From Planctomycetota bacterium (GTDB lineage: Bacteria > Planctomycetota > UBA1135), in NCBI GenBank assembly GCA_026421205.1, contig JAPKBM010000009.1:1-63125 (forward strand): a stretch of 63,125 nt of DNA, in the 5' to 3' direction. Below, one piece after another: positions 42,667 to 51,514 of this stretch. Numbering within the stretch: the stretch's first letter is position 1; the number at the start of each line of letters is the position of its first letter. Position numbers and translations under genes: made by a program. The notes beneath the pieces were generated by a model. The model worked only from the letters and a program-made list of their open reading frames with translations, searched no databases and was not told where the DNA came from.

Positions 42667-43716
42667 CTACAGTTCCTCTGAAAATTCGGGCGCTTGGGGG
42701 GCAAATGCTGTGTCCAGAGCCATTTCGGCAGCAGGGATCAACCAGAGATAGCATTGTTTTCGGAGCCGTTGCACGGTTTCCCGAAGGAGGAGCGTTTGTT
42801 TTTGCTCTTTCAGGTGCCGACGGATTCCTTGCTCGGTTTCCTCAAGGCCAGCAACTCCAGCGGGCTGCTTTTGCAAAATACGTACAAGTGCTTGTCCAGT
42901 AGGGAGTTGTAGAGGAGCGCTAGTCTCCCCGAGTTCTCCGGAGAGGAGGAATTCTTTGATGGTGCCCTGAAAAGGCGCTGTCTTGGGATGGATGCTTCCG
43001 GTCTTGCCCGCAAGCTCAGGTCGGTAGATGGAATGTTGCTGCGCTGCGTCATTGAAAGACAGTGAGCCGTCAGCAATAGAATCTGCCAAAAGGGCCATGC
43101 GCGGTGCGGCGATAGATTTGCCTTCGTCCACAATCATAAGAATCTGAGCTTCGATGGACGCAGGGAACGCGAAGGAGCTTTGGTTTGCTTGGTAGTACTG
43201 AAGGACTTCTTGTGGGGAGATTTTGACGGAGGCCTTGGCGGCGGATTTCCCAAGTTCCGGAGAGAGGCCAAGTTCCGAACGCTTGTAAAGCATGGCTACC
43301 AGTTGTTGCGTGATTCTTTTTGTTTCTTTCTCAATCGTCGTATTTCGCCCAGCGAGTTCTTGGGCGTAAGCGGCAATGGAGCCTGCTTCTAATTGCCGAG
43401 TGCGGATTTCATTCAAGGCCCCTTGCTCCAAAATAGCCGGGTCCATGCCGGATAGGCGGAAGCCTTCCTGGAACAACATGTCAAGCAAGCGGCCTTGAAG
43501 CGCCATTTGCGTGAGCGCTCTTTGGCCCTCTGGCCCGAGTGTTTTGGGGTCCATGCCGCGCTCTCGAATCATGAGATCAATTTCACGTTGAATGTCCGAC
43601 ATGGTGAGCACTTGGTCATTGACAATAGCCAGGGTTTGATCCAGCACAATTTCTTGAGGTGTTGCCGATGCGGGAGCTTGAAAACTGGCCAGAAAAAGGA
43701 GAGAGAGGGGAATCAT
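42667..43716 (-). CDS. SurA/PpiC-type periplasmic peptidyl-prolyl isomerase
   Basis: Exported folding factor of 349 residues. A signal peptide (PLSLLFLASFQAPASA) is followed by a SurA-N-like helical region (IVLDQTLAIVNDQVLTMSDI, then ALTQMALQGRLLDMLFQEG). A parvulin-like domain (about 180-300) includes SIEAQILMIV and a shortened GKTGSIHPKTAPF. The parvulin active-site pattern is poorly kept, so chaperone rather than isomerase activity is possible. The ATG at 43716 is in an ATGA overlap with the mfd stop, indicating coupling; a frame extending upstream is not used. Confidence 0.85.
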   Translation of the reverse strand: MIPLSLLFLASFQAPASATPQEIVLDQTLAIVNDQVLTMSDIQREIDLMIRERGMDPKTLGPEGQRALTQMALQGRLLDMLFQEGFRLSGMDPAILEQGALNEIRTRQLEAGSIAAYAQELAGRNTTIEKETKRITQQLVAMLYKRSELGLSPELGKSAAKASVKISPQEVLQYYQANQSSFAFPASIEAQILMIVDEGKSIAAPRMALLADSIADGSLSFNDAAQQHSIYRPELAGKTGSIHPKTAPFQGTIKEFLLSGELGETSAPLQLPTGQALVRILQKQPAGVAGLEETEQGIRRHLKEQKQTLLLRETVQRLRKQCYLWLIPAAEMALDTAFAPQAPEFSEEL

Positions 43717-46700
43717 GGAGCTGATGTTGATGTTGATTTTCGCTTCGCGCGGGGGAGACGGCAAGAGGAAGCTACTTTAAAAAGGTACTGAAGAACAGAT
43801 TTTGCATCTTCCTTGGGATTCGGCAAAATCCAGTGAGCTTGGCGGGGCGTGAGAATACGGAGATCTATTTGGTGGGGGGCGAGGGCGCGGGTGAGTTTTT
43901 TCGCATCAGTGAGTTTACAAAGGAGGTGGCCCTCAATGCGCTGTACGCGTGACAGCCCTAAGGCACCAAGGCGATGCTTCAGAAAAAATAGCTGAGCAAG
44001 TCGCTGAGTTTCTTCCGGGGCAGGGCCGAAGCGATCCTTCAAGCTTGCGAGTATGGCATTGACTTCTTGGGGGGTGCGCAAAGCATCAAAATCCCGCAAG
44101 ACCTCCATTCGCGCTTCTTCCTCCGTAATGTACAAAGGGGAAACCGCAGCTTGTACGCCAAGAGAAACGTCAGCGATGGTTTCCCCAGACTTCTCCTGAG
44201 ATTTTTGTTCATTCCGAAGCCGTGCCACCGCTTGCGCCAAAAGTTTTCGATAGGTTTCATAGCCGACTGCGGCGATATGGCCCGATTGTTCTGCACCCAG
44301 CAAATTCCCCGCACCACGGATTTCCAAATCCCTCATGGCAATTTGAAATCCCGCACCGAGATACCGTAGTTCCTCTACGGCTTTGAGCCGACGGCGCGCA
44401 TCCATGGGAAGGGGCTGACCTTTGGGGACAAGGAGGTAGCACCAAGCACGTTTTGAAGAGCGGCCTACGCGTCCGCGCAGTTGGTGGAGGTCGGCTAGGC
44501 CATAACGATGTGCACCATCAATGAAAATGGTATTCGCGTTAGGAATGTCTAGGCCACTTTCAACGATGGTCGTGGAACAAAGAACGTCAATTTCACCACG
44601 GACAAATTGCAACATGACGCGCTCTAATTGTTTTGGCTCCATCTGTCCATGGCCAATTTCAACGCGTAGTCCAGGGACTTTTCGACGCAACTTCTCAGCC
44701 GCTGACTCCAGTGTTCGAATTCGGTTGTGCACAAAGAAAACTTGTCCACCACGGCCCACTTCTCTTTGGAGCGCATCTTGGATGAGATCAGATTCATTGT
44801 CGAAACGGATTTCCGTGTGCACTTCTTGGCGGCCTTTTGGTGCCGTACTTAAGGTCGTGATGTCTCGGATTCCTGCAAGCGCCATGTGCAGGGTGCGTGG
44901 GACAGGAGTTGCGGAAAGTGTGAGAACATCAACTTGTGCCCGCTTTTTCTTCAATAATTCTTTATGTTTGACACCGAAGCGTTGTTCTTCGTCAATCACA
45001 ACTAACCCAAGGTTCGAAAAATGAACATCTTTGGACAAAAGCCTGTGTGTTCCGATGACAAGGTCTATTTTCCCACAGGCTAATCCAGCCAGGGCTTGGC
45101 GGCGGTCGGCGGGACGAACGAGTCGGGAAAGCGCTGCAATCTCTATCGGCCAATCGGCAAAGCGTTGGCAGAAGCTTTGGAAGTGCTGTTCCGCAAGCAC
45201 CGTAGTGGGAACCAAAATAGCGACCTGTTTTCCTGCGTGGATAGCCCGAAATGCGGCGCGGGCGGCCAACTCCGTTTTTCCATAACCGACATCGCCACAA
45301 AGCAGGCGGTCCATGGCTCTTGGCAATGAAAGATCATCGTGGATTTCCCGCGTTCCTTGTGCTTGATCCGGCGTGTCCTCCCAAGGAAAAGAAGCCTCAA
45401 AGTTTCGTTGGTCTTCTCCTGGTTCAGGAAAGGCAAACCCAGGAAGTGAGGTACGCGTTGCCTGAATTTCCAGCATGTCGGCGGCCATATCTTCGACGGC
45501 GTCCGCAACCTTTTGACGACGTTTTAAAAACGAGCCCGACCCGAGACGGTCTAGGTTGGGAGATCCTCCGCCTGCACCGACATAACGCTCCACTAAATCA
45601 ACGCGGGATGCGGGAACGCGCAAGATTGCTTTGTCCCGAAATTCTAAAAGAAGAAAGTCTTGCCCCTCCTTTCCATCGGAGTCTAAACCCCGAAAACAGC
45701 CGACGCCATGAACTGCGTGAACAACCCAATCCCCGGGGCGCAACGCATGGGCACTCTTGACGGTTTCTGTGTCTAGCTGTTGACTATGGCGCGGTTTTGG
45801 TCGATGAACTCCATGGCCAGGAACGAGCTCTCGATGATGGAGTACGGTAAGCCGCGCTTCAGGAATACGAAAACCACGGGAAAGTCCGGCGGTCTTTCGG
45901 TGTAACTTTGGATGTGCAACCCCCGAGTCTTGAAGAATCTGTTCCAAGCGATCGGCCTCTGCCGATGTGGAGCAAAGCACATAGGCATTTTCACCGTCTT
46001 CCGCTCGTTGCGCTAATAAGCTGCCACCGGTTGCCACCCCTTGACAATATTCTTCTACGGATAGCGTGGTCAAACTGCCGTCTTGGCCTGGCAGTGTGGC
46101 TAATTGAAGCTGTGGGCGTTGCTGCACCAGGTTTTGATGGCGGTTCAATGCCGCAACCCACTCGGCGCCTTGGCCACGCAATCGTTGTATGGATTCGTCG
46201 ATGGCAGAGGGTTCCCAGGCAACCACAGAAAAGTTTTTTGGAAGGCGCTCAAGGAGAAGCGTGTCGTGTGCGGCTCCGACAAGCGGGAGGCCTTGAGTTA
46301 AGGGGACCACGACGCTTTTTAGAACATGTCGCGTACGCTGAGTTTTTAAATCAAAGACACGTACGCTTTCTAGTTCATCGCCAAAAAATTCAAGACGTAG
46401 GGGTTCTCCCATTGTGGGAGAGAAAAAATCTAGAATATCGCCACGTCGGGAAAACTCTCCTGGCTCATGAATGGACGGCACTCGTTCGAACCCAGCGCCC
46501 AACAGTTGTTTCATGAACGCCTCTGGATCCACGCGCATGTTTTCTTTGAGGTGTAACTCCAGCGTTTTGTCTTTTGCCGAGGGTACGGGTTGTAAAAGTG
46601 CGGAGATTGGGGCTACCAAAATGCCACCGAAGCCTTTTCGCTGTGCCAAGTTTAGGGCGTGGTGACGCTCGCGGAGGACTTCAGGTTCTGTTCCTGAGCT

Positions 46701-46946
46701 GCTCTCTCGTGCAGGAAAAGGGACTCCGCCCGCGCCGAACGCCGTTAAGTCATCAAGCGCTAATTCCACGGCATGAGAGTCGGCGATAATTAATAAGAGA
46801 GGTGGTTTGAGCCCTGCCGTAAGGCAAGCTTTCGAAGCACCCCACAGCCCACCCCAGTGAAGGGGTCGGTTTCCCGCAATCTTCCAAGCCTTTTTGAGGT
46901 CTTGGAAGGAAGGCGTTTTTTGGAGTCGCTTAGTTGGCATGGTCAT
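43713..46946 (-). CDS. mfd: Transcription-repair coupling factor
   Basis: ATP-dependent translocase that removes stalled RNA polymerase and recruits UvrA to lesions. The 1077 residues show the UvrB-like N-terminal region (GVPFPARESSSGTEPEVLRERH and FSRRGDILDFFSP). The RNAP-interaction domain follows with DWVVHAVHGVGCFRGL. The helicase core has Walker A GDVGYGKTELA, DEEQRFGVKHKE and HRYGLADLHQLRGRVGRS, and a C-terminal TRCF domain (ITEEEARMEVLRDFDAL). The ATG at 46946 or one at 46940 starts the gene; both lie inside the end of rnc. Its stop overlaps the PpiC gene by 4 bp. Confidence 0.98.
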   Translation of the reverse strand: MTMPTKRLQKTPSFQDLKKAWKIAGNRPLHWGGLWGASKACLTAGLKPPLLLIIADSHAVELALDDLTAFGAGGVPFPARESSSGTEPEVLRERHHALNLAQRKGFGGILVAPISALLQPVPSAKDKTLELHLKENMRVDPEAFMKQLLGAGFERVPSIHEPGEFSRRGDILDFFSPTMGEPLRLEFFGDELESVRVFDLKTQRTRHVLKSVVVPLTQGLPLVGAAHDTLLLERLPKNFSVVAWEPSAIDESIQRLRGQGAEWVAALNRHQNLVQQRPQLQLATLPGQDGSLTTLSVEEYCQGVATGGSLLAQRAEDGENAYVLCSTSAEADRLEQILQDSGVAHPKLHRKTAGLSRGFRIPEARLTVLHHRELVPGHGVHRPKPRHSQQLDTETVKSAHALRPGDWVVHAVHGVGCFRGLDSDGKEGQDFLLLEFRDKAILRVPASRVDLVERYVGAGGGSPNLDRLGSGSFLKRRQKVADAVEDMAADMLEIQATRTSLPGFAFPEPGEDQRNFEASFPWEDTPDQAQGTREIHDDLSLPRAMDRLLCGDVGYGKTELAARAAFRAIHAGKQVAILVPTTVLAEQHFQSFCQRFADWPIEIAALSRLVRPADRRQALAGLACGKIDLVIGTHRLLSKDVHFSNLGLVVIDEEQRFGVKHKELLKKKRAQVDVLTLSATPVPRTLHMALAGIRDITTLSTAPKGRQEVHTEIRFDNESDLIQDALQREVGRGGQVFFVHNRIRTLESAAEKLRRKVPGLRVEIGHGQMEPKQLERVMLQFVRGEIDVLCSTTIVESGLDIPNANTIFIDGAHRYGLADLHQLRGRVGRSSKRAWCYLLVPKGQPLPMDARRRLKAVEELRYLGAGFQIAMRDLEIRGAGNLLGAEQSGHIAAVGYETYRKLLAQAVARLRNEQKSQEKSGETIADVSLGVQAAVSPLYITEEEARMEVLRDFDALRTPQEVNAILASLKDRFGPAPEETQRLAQLFFLKHRLGALGLSRVQRIEGHLLCKLTDAKKLTRALAPHQIDLRILTPRQAHWILPNPKEDAKSVLQYLFKVASSCRLPRAKRKSTSTSAP

Positions 46947-47619
46947 TGAGCACGCGAAGTGCTTCCCACGCGGCCCAGCGTTCCGCTTCTTTTTTTGTGG
47001 AACCCCAAGCTTCCGGGAACTCTCGTTTGCCGACGCGCGCAGTGACTAAAAAAGCGTGTGTGGTTGGGTGGTCAAAAGAATCTTTAACGCGGTATTCTGG
47101 AAGTGTGCCTTTCTCTTTTTGCGCCCAATGCTGGAGACGGCTTTTTACGCCGGGCAGCAAGCGGTCATCGACGAGATGATTCCACGGTTCTTTTAGCCAA
47201 GCACGAACGACTTCTGTGCAATGAGAAAGTCGATCGGGAACGAGGGTGTCTAAGTAAATTGCACCGAGTAAAGCCTCAAGGGCATTCCCTAAAACCGACG
47301 GAGTCACTTCAGCCAAACTTGGGCCGATTTCAACCCATTCGGCAAGGCCCATTTGTTGTGCTGTTTTCTCTAGTGTGGCGCGAGACACGAGGCGTGATTT
47401 TCTTTCCGTAAGTTCTCCTTCCCGCGCATTTTGGAAATGCGAGAAAAGGAGATCCACCACGACGAGGTTCAGGACCGCGTCGCCGAGGAACTCAAGGCGC
47501 TCATTGTGGGCCTCTTTGGCCGAGGCGTGGGTCAAAGCTTCCTGAAGTAGGGAGCGATTCCGGAAAACATGGCCAAGGAGGTCTTCAAGAGGTCGGAAAT
47601 CAACGGATTCGCCGGCCAT
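46930..47619 (-). CDS. rnc: Ribonuclease III
   Basis: Double-strand-specific endoribonuclease for rRNA and mRNA processing. From the ATG at 47619 (MAGESVDFRP) it has 229 residues: catalytic signature ERLEFLGDAVLNL, further acidic residues in NALEALLGAIYLD, and a C-terminal dsRNA-binding domain at about 155-225 (KSRLQHWAQKEKGTLPEY, then KEAERWAAWEAL). A longer upstream frame exists but lacks family similarity. It has a TAGAAT box 8 nt upstream and is followed by mfd with overlap. Confidence 0.97.
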   Translation of the reverse strand: MAGESVDFRPLEDLLGHVFRNRSLLQEALTHASAKEAHNERLEFLGDAVLNLVVVDLLFSHFQNAREGELTERKSRLVSRATLEKTAQQMGLAEWVEIGPSLAEVTPSVLGNALEALLGAIYLDTLVPDRLSHCTEVVRAWLKEPWNHLVDDRLLPGVKSRLQHWAQKEKGTLPEYRVKDSFDHPTTHAFLVTARVGKREFPEAWGSTKKEAERWAAWEALRVLNDHAN

Positions 47620-47627
47620 AGGGACGT

Positions 47628-47633
47628 ATTCTA
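47628..47633 (-). promoter_or_regulatory. Possible -10 box of rnc
   Basis: TAGAAT on the minus strand, 8 nt before the ATG at 47619. It implies a leader of only one or two nucleotides. No good -35 is seen. Confidence 0.3.
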
Positions 47634-47710
47634 AGGGTTCTTTGCATTCTCGGCTTCCAACCGGCTGTAGGCGGACGCACAATAAGGGAAATACGGACAG
47701 GACGGTTACC

Positions 47711-48481
47711 ATGATTCTAAAAGGAAAAAAAGGCGTTATCTTTGGAGTCGCCAACAAAAACAGTTTAGCTTGGGCCATTGCTCAGTCAGCTCAGGAGCAA
47801 GGCGCAGAGCTCACTTTGTGCGTCGCCAATGAGCGATTCCGCCAAAAAGTCACGCCGCTTGCTGCCTCTATAGGCTTAGGGGAGCCTTTGATTTGCGATG
47901 TCACTAGTGATGAATCCATCCAATCCACTTTCAAGGTTCTTGGGAGTCGACTTGGGGAAATTGACTTTATGGTGCATGCCATCGCCTTTGCCAATCGCGA
48001 AGATCTTCAGGGACGCTTCGTCGACACCTCTCGTTTGGGCTATCACGTGGCGCAGGATATTTCCTCCTACTCCTTGTGCGCGATGGCGAAGGAAGCGGAA
48101 AAAATGATGCCCCAGGGTGGGTCGATTGTGACCCTTTCATACATCGGTGCCAAAAGAGCGATTCCGGGCTATAACGTGATGGGTGTCGCGAAGGCTTCAT
48201 TGGAAGCGAGTGTGCGTTATCTGGCCGCTGATCTGGGGCCCAGCAAAATCCGAGTCAATGCGGTCAGCGCAGGCCCCGTGAAGACTTTGTCGTCGTCGGC
48301 TGTGAGCGGTTTGAAAGAAAAACTGGACTTGCATATAGGCGTGTGTCCATTGCGACGAAATATTACTCAAAAAGAGGTTGGAGATGCCACGGCATTTTTG
48401 GCAAGTGATTTAGCCAGTGGCGTCACCGGCGATGTCCTCTACGTGGATTGTGGCTACCACATTGCCGGTCGCTGGGATTGA
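47711..48481 (+). CDS. fabI: Enoyl-[acyl-carrier-protein] reductase (NADH)
   Basis: Short-chain dehydrogenase finishing each cycle of fatty acid elongation. The 256 residues have the FabI-type cofactor start GVIFGVANKNSLAWAIA. The catalytic pair is Tyr and Lys in YNVMGVAKASLEASVRYLA, and RVNAVSAGPVKTLSSSAV follows. The C-terminal half reads CPLRRNITQKEVGDATAFLASDLASGVTGDVLYVDCG. The ATG at 47711 (MILKGKKGVIFG) is chosen; an in-frame extension to 47642 is not used. It is divergent from rnc, with a 91-bp gap. The ThiD-like gene starts 1 bp after its stop. Confidence 0.97.
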   Translation: MILKGKKGVIFGVANKNSLAWAIAQSAQEQGAELTLCVANERFRQKVTPLAASIGLGEPLICDVTSDESIQSTFKVLGSRLGEIDFMVHAIAFANREDLQGRFVDTSRLGYHVAQDISSYSLCAMAKEAEKMMPQGGSIVTLSYIGAKRAIPGYNVMGVAKASLEASVRYLAADLGPSKIRVNAVSAGPVKTLSSSAVSGLKEKLDLHIGVCPLRRNITQKEVGDATAFLASDLASGVTGDVLYVDCGYHIAGRWD

Positions 48482-48482
48482 G

Positions 48483-49193
48483 TTGACTCTCCCACCGATC
48501 ATTCTTTGTATTGCGGGTTCCGACCCTGTCATGGGTGCGGGGTTGCAGATGGATGAGCGGATTTGCCATTTGTTGGGCTGTGAATTTTTTGGAATCCCGG
48601 CCGTAGATACGGTGCAAAGTTCGTATGGGTTACAGGCGGTCTACCCTAAAGAGGCCGACGCCGTGGTAGCGAATATGCGCGTGGCACTTTTGTCTGGTAG
48701 AGTGAAAGCGGTAAAGACAGGGGCTTTGGGAAATGCCCGTGTCGTGCGTGCCGTTGCAAAGTTTCTCCTTGGCCATCCAGAACTTCCCTTGATTGTGGAC
48801 CCCATCGGCAAGGCCACTTTGTCGGTTTCGACGGACGTCCGTTTGTTAACGAAGCGTGGAGAGCGTGTTTTGAAAGAGGATCTTTTCCCGTTGGCCTCTT
48901 TAGTGACGCCGAATCAAAGTGAATATGGCGCGGGAGAGGATTACGCCAATATTTCCGCCGTGTTGTTGACGGGCGGTCATGCGGAGAAAGCGGGCTCTTT
49001 GGTAGAAGATATTCTCCTACGGCCTGAGCAAGCAGATGTTCTTTATACACATCCTCGCGTGGAAGGTTTTACGGCGGTGCACGGCACGGGCTGCGCCCTC
49101 TCTACAGCGATTGCTTGTCGTTTGGCCCTGGGCGATTCTCTTGAAGAAGCGTGTGGCGTCGGTGCGCGCCTTCCTGGCCTAGTAGGTCGGTAG
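48483..49193 (+). CDS. Phosphomethylpyrimidine kinase-type enzyme (ThiD-like)
   Basis: Ribokinase-fold kinase of 236 residues related to ThiD and PdxK, which phosphorylate hydroxymethylpyrimidine or pyridoxal. It shows ILCIAGSDPVMGAGLQMD, the substrate-binding GLQAVYP, VKTGALGNARVV, LPLIVDPIGKATLS, SLVTPNQSEYGAG, and the ATP/anion-hole VHGTGCALSTAIACRLALG with the catalytic Asp region. It begins with TTG at 48483, one base after the fabI stop; an in-frame ATG occurs earlier only within fabI. Which vitamin it serves is not clear from sequence: no other thi or pdx genes are nearby. The 3' end overlaps the convergent dgt by 15 bp. Confidence 0.85.
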   Translation: MTLPPIILCIAGSDPVMGAGLQMDERICHLLGCEFFGIPAVDTVQSSYGLQAVYPKEADAVVANMRVALLSGRVKAVKTGALGNARVVRAVAKFLLGHPELPLIVDPIGKATLSVSTDVRLLTKRGERVLKEDLFPLASLVTPNQSEYGAGEDYANISAVLLTGGHAEKAGSLVEDILLRPEQADVLYTHPRVEGFTAVHGTGCALSTAIACRLALGDSLEEACGVGARLPGLVGR

Positions 49194-50315
49194 GACGCCA
49201 AGGTCCTTGGCAATTCGCTCTACGTAACGGTCCGTCATGCCTTGAAGGAAGTCGCAGGCCGCGCGCTCTTTGGAGTCCCCGTGTGCAAAAAAACGAGATG
49301 GAATAAGGTCGTCTTTTTTTAGAACTGCCTGAAAAACGTGAGAAAGGAGGTCGGTGGCTCGGCGGACGTGCCAGTTCACTTCTTCTCTGAAATACATATG
49401 CTCATAGAGGTACTTGTGAAGGTCACTCACCATGGTGTGGAAGGATGCAGAATGCCCAATCAGCCGCCTTTCCTCAGTTTGCGCATCTTTGAAGTGAGAT
49501 GCGGAAGATTGCTCAAGGCGCTTTGTGGATTCCGCACGGATATCTTCAATGGTAATGCCAAGAAGTTCGTTGGCCGCCCGACGCCACATAAGGAAGTCAT
49601 CGTCATGGTTGGGATGACGCTTTCGCGCAGCTTCCATGGACATGGCCCAGAGCGGAAGTTCTTTTTCCATGTGGTTTGGATCAAGGATTTTCTCCCGAAT
49701 GCCATCATCAACATCATGATAGTGATAAGCCGTGGAGTCCGCCAAGTCCACAAGTTGTGCCTCTAGCAAGGGGAAGCGCAATGCTTGGCCTGTTTCCAAG
49801 TCGGTCACGGTTTCATGCTTCCTCAGGGAATCCTTTGTTTCTACGGTCAGGTTCAGTCCAAAGTATTCTGGGCTTCGGCGTTCCAAAATATCAACCACGC
49901 GCAAGGATTGTCGGTTGTGGGAAAAACCGCCGAAGTCTTTCATGCACTCGTCTAGCATTTTTTCGCCGGCGTGGCCATAAGGTGGGTGGCCGAGGTCATG
50001 GGCTAAAGCAATCGCCTCGCACAAGGGTTCATTCATGTTGAGTGCAGCCGCGAGAGAACGAGAGACTTGGAGAACCTCTAAGGAGTGCGTCATTCGCGTG
50101 CGTTGATTGTCTCCGACGTGATTGACAAAAACCTGTGTCTTGTACATCAGGCGCCGAAAGGCCGAGCAGTGAATGATGCGGTCTCGGTCTCGTTCGAAGC
50201 GCGTTCGCCAAGGGTCAGGCACTTCATCAAAGGCCCTTCCAGCGGAGTCCGCGGAGTACATGGCGGCCGGATGGAGCCGTTCCTTTTCTAGTTCCTCTTT
50301 CTCCAAGCGATTCAT
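49179..50315 (-). CDS. dgt: Deoxyguanosinetriphosphate triphosphohydrolase-like HD protein
   Basis: Metal-dependent HD hydrolase that releases triphosphate from dGTP or other dNTPs. The 378 residues show the start PWRTRFERDRDRIIHCSAFRR-type substrate-binding motif, RMTHSLEVLQVSRSLA (first His), and the HD motif AHDLGHPPYGHAGE. DSTAYHYHDVDDG is the second metal-binding region, and the C-terminal helical region includes DFLQGMTDRYVERIA. Length and motifs match the bacterial dNTPase family. It is divergent from the aroF-type gene and converges on the ThiD-like gene. Confidence 0.93.
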   Translation of the reverse strand: MNRLEKEELEKERLHPAAMYSADSAGRAFDEVPDPWRTRFERDRDRIIHCSAFRRLMYKTQVFVNHVGDNQRTRMTHSLEVLQVSRSLAAALNMNEPLCEAIALAHDLGHPPYGHAGEKMLDECMKDFGGFSHNRQSLRVVDILERRSPEYFGLNLTVETKDSLRKHETVTDLETGQALRFPLLEAQLVDLADSTAYHYHDVDDGIREKILDPNHMEKELPLWAMSMEAARKRHPNHDDDFLMWRRAANELLGITIEDIRAESTKRLEQSSASHFKDAQTEERRLIGHSASFHTMVSDLHKYLYEHMYFREEVNWHVRRATDLLSHVFQAVLKKDDLIPSRFFAHGDSKERAACDFLQGMTDRYVERIAKDLGVLPTY

Positions 50316-50359
50316 GGCTTAAGAGGATAACGAGGCCGAAATGTTCTTTGGCTTGGGGA

Positions 50360-50388
50360 TTGACCTAAAATGCCCGAAAACCTATGAT
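50360..50388 (+). promoter_or_regulatory. Promoter of the aroF to pgsA operon
   Basis: TTGACC and TATGAT are separated by exactly 17 bp, the best sigma70-type match in the window. The expected transcription start is near 50395, so an ATG at 50384 (inside the -10) cannot be used and the ATG at 50441 is the start of the first gene. Confidence 0.7.
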
Positions 50389-50440
50389 TTTTCGCCTTTT
50401 TCTTGGTTCCCTCCGTTCCAAAGAAGGACAATCACAGCCC

Positions 50441-51514
50441 ATGCACCTCCTCCTCCAGCCTTCTTTAGCTCCTGCTCAATTCGAGCGGGTTCTTGGGGAG
50501 GTACGTGCCTTGAGTTTGACCTGGGGTGGAGAGGTCGTCGGCACGCCGGACTATCGAAATCGGTCCATGCAACTCTCTTTCAGAAAAGGAGTTATGAGGG
50601 AAGACCTTCGGCAGGGCCTGTTGTCTATTGAGGGTGTAGAGGCTTTTCAGGCAACCAAAGAGCCCCTCTTTCATGTAGGGGACCCTTGTCGGGGTGCTTT
50701 GACTGTTCAGGTGGAAGATGCCATTTTCGGAGGAGGGTTCGCGTCCGCTATTGCGGGGCCGTGCTCGGTCGAGGATCACGAAACCTTGCTGACTTTGGCA
50801 AAGGGCCTCAAGCAGGCAGGTGCCACGGCCCTGCGCGGCGGAGCTTTCAAGCCACGCACTTCTCCTTATGCTTTCCAGGGGTTGGGCCGTCCAGGGCTAG
50901 AGATTTTGTCCGATGTTGCGCGGCAAACCGGCTTGGCGGTGGTTACGGAAGCCTTGGACCCGAAGGATTTAGATGCCGTCGGTGAGCACGCCCATATTTT
51001 GCAAATTGGTTCTCGAAACATGATGAATTATGCGCTCCTCAAGGAAGTTGGCCAAATGCAACGGCCTGTTTTATTGAAGCGAGGAATGAGCGCCACCTTG
51101 TCTGAGTTTTTGAATGCTGCGGAATATTTAGCCGATGCGGGCAGTGAACAAATTCTTTTGTGTGAGCGTGGCCTGCGGCATTTTGACCCTGCCGTGCGAA
51201 ACCTGTTGGACTTGTCGGCCATACCTCTTTTGAAAGCGCGCACGCATCTTCCTGTTTTGGTAGATCCTAGTCACGGCACCGGCGTGGCCAGTGTGGTTCC
51301 TGCCATGATGCACGCGGCTGCTGCGGCGGGCGCCGATGGCTTCTTAGTGGAGGTTCACCTTCATCCTGAACAATCCATCTCTGATGCGGGTCAGGCCTTG
51401 AGTTTAGATACTTTTGCACAAACTTTGCCAACCACCGCTTTAGTTTTGGAGGCCTGTGGCCGACGTCTTTCGCGCTCCAACGTTTCTTCGTCCTCAAACC
51501 TTTCTATCTTATGA
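50441..51514 (+). CDS. aroF: 3-deoxy-7-phosphoheptulonate synthase (type I, AroF/AroA-beta)
   Basis: First enzyme of the shikimate pathway, condensing PEP and erythrose 4-phosphate. From the ATG at 50441 it has 357 residues: an N-terminal ferredoxin-like regulatory domain (about 1-75, SLAPAQFERVLGEVRAL) and a TIM barrel with AGPCSVEDHETLLTLA, LRGGAFKPRTSPYAFQG, QIGSRNMMNYALLKEVG and VDPSHGTGVASVVPAM. Such N-terminal domains usually mediate feedback by aromatic amino acids. The stop overlaps tpiA as ATGA. First gene of a long operon. Confidence 0.95.
   Translation: MHLLLQPSLAPAQFERVLGEVRALSLTWGGEVVGTPDYRNRSMQLSFRKGVMREDLRQGLLSIEGVEAFQATKEPLFHVGDPCRGALTVQVEDAIFGGGFASAIAGPCSVEDHETLLTLAKGLKQAGATALRGGAFKPRTSPYAFQGLGRPGLEILSDVARQTGLAVVTEALDPKDLDAVGEHAHILQIGSRNMMNYALLKEVGQMQRPVLLKRGMSATLSEFLNAAEYLADAGSEQILLCERGLRHFDPAVRNLLDLSAIPLLKARTHLPVLVDPSHGTGVASVVPAMMHAAAAAGADGFLVEVHLHPEQSISDAGQALSLDTFAQTLPTTALVLEACGRRLSRSNVSSSSNLSIL

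Noticed and set aside
45908-46516. 202-codon frame opposite mfd
   Set aside because: Antisense to conserved Mfd sequence, no family likeness.
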